NCBI GenBank assembly: GCA_020630875.1
Contig: JAHDIH010000001.1
Location: 754,722-788,992, forward strand
Reading direction: 5' to 3'
Origin: Deltaproteobacteria bacterium
GTDB taxonomy: Bacteria > Myxococcota_A > Polyangia > Haliangiales > Haliangiaceae
DNA: 34,271 bases
The notes below the pieces were generated by a model that searched no databases, was not told where the DNA came from, and saw only the letters and a program-made list of their open reading frames with translations. The position numbers were made by a program, and so were the translations under genes. Below are positions 32,496 to 34,271 of this stretch, piece by piece (within the stretch, counting starts at the first letter, position 1; every line of letters begins with the position of its first letter).

Positions 32496-34073
32496 ATGGA
32501 GCCAAGCAGTTTGCTACCAATAGTAATTTTTGCAGTTTTTGGACTGTTATTAGGAGCGGTCGCATCTTTTTTCTCCGTGGAGAAGCGTCGAAAGCTTAAA
32601 CTAGCCGCGGCTAAGTCAAAGAGTGCACAACTAAAGCGTGACGCAAGAAAAGCCGCGCGTGGAAAAACGAATCAAGTCATCGAAAGCCTTCGCGACTCTT
32701 TGAAGTCCAAACAAGACGAAGTCAGCGAACGTGTAGCTGTTGCGCTGGAGAAGTTAGAAAAGAGAAGAAATGCCCTGGACGCCCGTGAAGCAGAAGCGGA
32801 AGAGGTTAGGGCAGTCGTAGACGATAATTGGCAAGACGTCGATCGCAGCTTCGACGCGGTAAAGTCTACCAAAGACCGAGCACGGGGTTTGTGGAAAGAC
32901 ATCGAAGACAGAAAAAACAAACAAATCGCCAACTTGGCGGAGCGGGCAGGAGAGTCGCCAGAAGAGGTCTCAAGTAAGATTCAAGAAGAGTGGCGTGGCA
33001 CCGTTCGGAACTCTTGGAACCTGAAGATGCGAGACATCGAACAATCTGCTGCGGACTCTTGGGCAGAGCATGAAGCGCGTCGGCTCATGGCGGTAGCTTC
33101 CTCGAGGTATCAGAATCATTTTCTCACAGAGAAAAACCGTGCGACCTTGCGGCTTGATGACAAAACCTATGCGCTGATATCAGATCATAGCAACGGTATC
33201 CTGCAGCAGATAGGCGAGGTGTCGACCATAACGCTCCACGACATCGAAGATGGCGTGGGGTACCGAATGGAAGGACTTGACGGCGTCGGCCGGGAAGTAG
33301 TGAGGCGAGCGTTCAAGCGGCTGTATCGTAAAGAGCAAGCTGTAGCGAAAGCTCTGAAAGACCCAGCTGCGTGGTCGCAAAATATTCGCAAGAATCTGGA
33401 AAAGGAAATTCGCGATCTTGGACGTAAAGCTTTTAATGTTCTCAAGATTCCTAAGCCTCACGAAGACATCGTGGAGTTGGTGGGGGCATTAAACTACCGG
33501 ACAAGTTACACGCAAAATCAATGGTTGCACGCCGTAGAAGCGTCATTTTTAGCAAGCATGATTGCTGAAGAGATGGGGCTTGACGTCAAAATCGCGCGGC
33601 GCGCGACATTGATGCATGACATTGGTAAAGCGTTAACCCATAAGATTGAAGGCTCTCATGCCGTGATTGGTGCAGACCTTGCAAGAAAGCTCGGGGAGGA
33701 TGAAATGGTGGCCAATGCCATTGGCGCTCATCACGCCGACGAACCACCAAACTCGGTTTACGCATATATCGTGGCTGGTTGCGACGCAATGAGTGGAGCC
33801 CGCCCGGGAGCCAGACGTGAGCAGACTGATGGTTTCAACACAAGAGTCGAAGACATTCAGCGAATTGCAGAGTCCTATCCAGGAGTGGAGCAAGCCCATG
33901 CGGTGCATGGTGGGCGTGAAGTTCGAGTCTACGTACAACCGCGCGTGAGCGATGAGAAAGTGATCAGCTTATCGGAGTCCATCTCGGAACAAATTACCGA
34001 AGAGATGACGTATCCAGGGCAAATCAAAGTTACCGTGATTCGCCAATACGAAGCTGTAACCACAACGATTTAG
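32496..34073 (+). CDS. RNase Y-like HD-domain protein with degenerate KH domain
   Basis: A 525-residue protein with the RNase Y plan: N-terminal membrane helix (about 5-29), long charged coiled coil (about 30-215), a KH-position segment (about 220-270) and the HD domain. From about 325 onward it tracks RNase Y closely: GALNYRTSYTQN, LMHDIGKA (HD pair 374-375), EGSHAVIGADLARKLGE, AIGAHHADE, DAMSGARPGARRE, AHAVHGGREVRVYV and EEMTYPGQIKVTVIR. RNase Y is a membrane-bound endoribonuclease that begins mRNA decay. The KH signature GRIIGREGRN is absent: the aligned stretch is YALISDHSNG, so RNA binding must differ. The ATG follows the kinase TAA with no gap. Confidence 0.82.
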   Translation: MEPSSLLPIVIFAVFGLLLGAVASFFSVEKRRKLKLAAAKSKSAQLKRDARKAARGKTNQVIESLRDSLKSKQDEVSERVAVALEKLEKRRNALDAREAEAEEVRAVVDDNWQDVDRSFDAVKSTKDRARGLWKDIEDRKNKQIANLAERAGESPEEVSSKIQEEWRGTVRNSWNLKMRDIEQSAADSWAEHEARRLMAVASSRYQNHFLTEKNRATLRLDDKTYALISDHSNGILQQIGEVSTITLHDIEDGVGYRMEGLDGVGREVVRRAFKRLYRKEQAVAKALKDPAAWSQNIRKNLEKEIRDLGRKAFNVLKIPKPHEDIVELVGALNYRTSYTQNQWLHAVEASFLASMIAEEMGLDVKIARRATLMHDIGKALTHKIEGSHAVIGADLARKLGEDEMVANAIGAHHADEPPNSVYAYIVAGCDAMSGARPGARREQTDGFNTRVEDIQRIAESYPGVEQAHAVHGGREVRVYVQPRVSDEKVISLSESISEQITEEMTYPGQIKVTVIRQYEAVTTTI

Positions 34074-34081
34074 CGAAACTT

Positions 34082-34271
34082 ATGTCCAGAGTATCGCGCT
34101 CGATAAAAATCAATGCCTCCTGTGATGTTGTTTTCAATTTGATACACGACTATCGCCGGCGTTTGGAATGGGATTCCATGCTTCGAGAAGCCCGACTGCT
34201 TGGCGGCGCAAAGAATGCCGCGGTCGGGGTTCGTTCGGTCTGCAAAGGAACTTGGCGTGGTGCATTTTTGT
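34082..34271 (+). CDS. SRPBCC (START/polyketide cyclase-like) domain protein, N-terminal fragment
   Basis: An open frame from ATG 34082 runs to the right edge without a stop (63 codons). It reads MSRVSRSIKINASCDVVFNL, then HDYRRRLEWDSMLREARLLGG. The pattern of an initial strand, INASCDVVFNLIHDYRRRLEWD and a following strand is typical of SRPBCC/polyketide-cyclase-like proteins, which bind hydrophobic ligands. It lies nine bases after the RNase Y-like gene on the same strand. No Shine-Dalgarno is evident. Too little is present to say more. Confidence 0.65.
   Translation, partial: MSRVSRSIKINASCDVVFNLIHDYRRRLEWDSMLREARLLGGAKNAAVGVRSVCKGTWRGAFL

Noticed and set aside
1..34271. Mobile element, phage or defence island
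   Set aside because: No transposase, integrase, terminal repeats, restriction or toxin-antitoxin genes were recognised, and gene types are mostly core metabolism and signalling.

Overview
The window is a gene-dense bacterial chromosome segment, about half GC by eye. It carries about 27 protein genes, and I see no tRNA, rRNA, transposase, integrase or CRISPR array. The gene types point to a deltaproteobacterial-style lineage (Myxococcota/Bdellovibrionota-like): two PknB-type kinase-fold proteins, one with a PEGA-like tail; an FHA protein fused to a CpaF-like domain; a DUF507 protein; an AAA-TPR regulator; a Lys/Ala-rich histone H1-like protein; and lepA-lepB. This placement is inference; no marker gene was compared by search.

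Layout. 1-676 (minus): C-terminally cut histone H1-like protein. 853-3307 (plus): PlsB-like acyltransferase overlapping a GpsA-like protein that lacks the catalytic residues. 3299-3784 (minus): acidic hypothetical protein. 3814-6871 (plus): glnD and a membrane protein. 6897-11922 (plus): five coupled genes (SDR-Rid fusion, crotonase, acyl-CoA dehydrogenase, acyl-CoA ligase, creatininase-family hydrolase) that look like one CoA-thioester pathway. 11905-13410 (minus): trxB and DUF507. 13471-15311 (plus): MutT and a pseudokinase. 15308-17983 (minus): AAA-TPR regulator. 18016-20552 (plus): 2-hydroxyacid dehydrogenase and a GT-B-like coiled-coil protein. 20599-21321 (minus): lipoprotein with Ca-binding-like repeats. 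21419-27275 (plus): lepA, two signal peptidases I, FHA/CpaF-like protein. 27279-29645 (minus): CoA-type Nudix hydrolase, FAD-linked oxidase, A-type Fe-S carrier. 29764-34271 (plus): rhodanese-MoeB protein, active Ser/Thr kinase, RNase Y-like protein, cut SRPBCC-domain gene.

Two themes recur. First, several proteins keep a recognisable enzyme fold but have lost the residues needed for catalysis or binding: the GpsA-like protein (both lysines, the Asp and the Arg-Asn pair), a kinase with HRG and DFA motifs, a CpaF-like domain with no Walker A, and an RNase Y-like protein without the KH GxxG loop. Second, several genes start with GTG or ATG six or seven bases after a -10-like hexamer and have no Shine-Dalgarno, suggesting leaderless mRNAs (853, 13932, 18016, 30975). 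Genes are very tightly packed: start/stop overlaps are common, three of the four convergent gene pairs on opposite strands overlap at their 3' ends, and I found no convincing rho-independent terminator. The longest gene-free stretch is 677-852 (176 bases), so no gap exceeds 300 bases.
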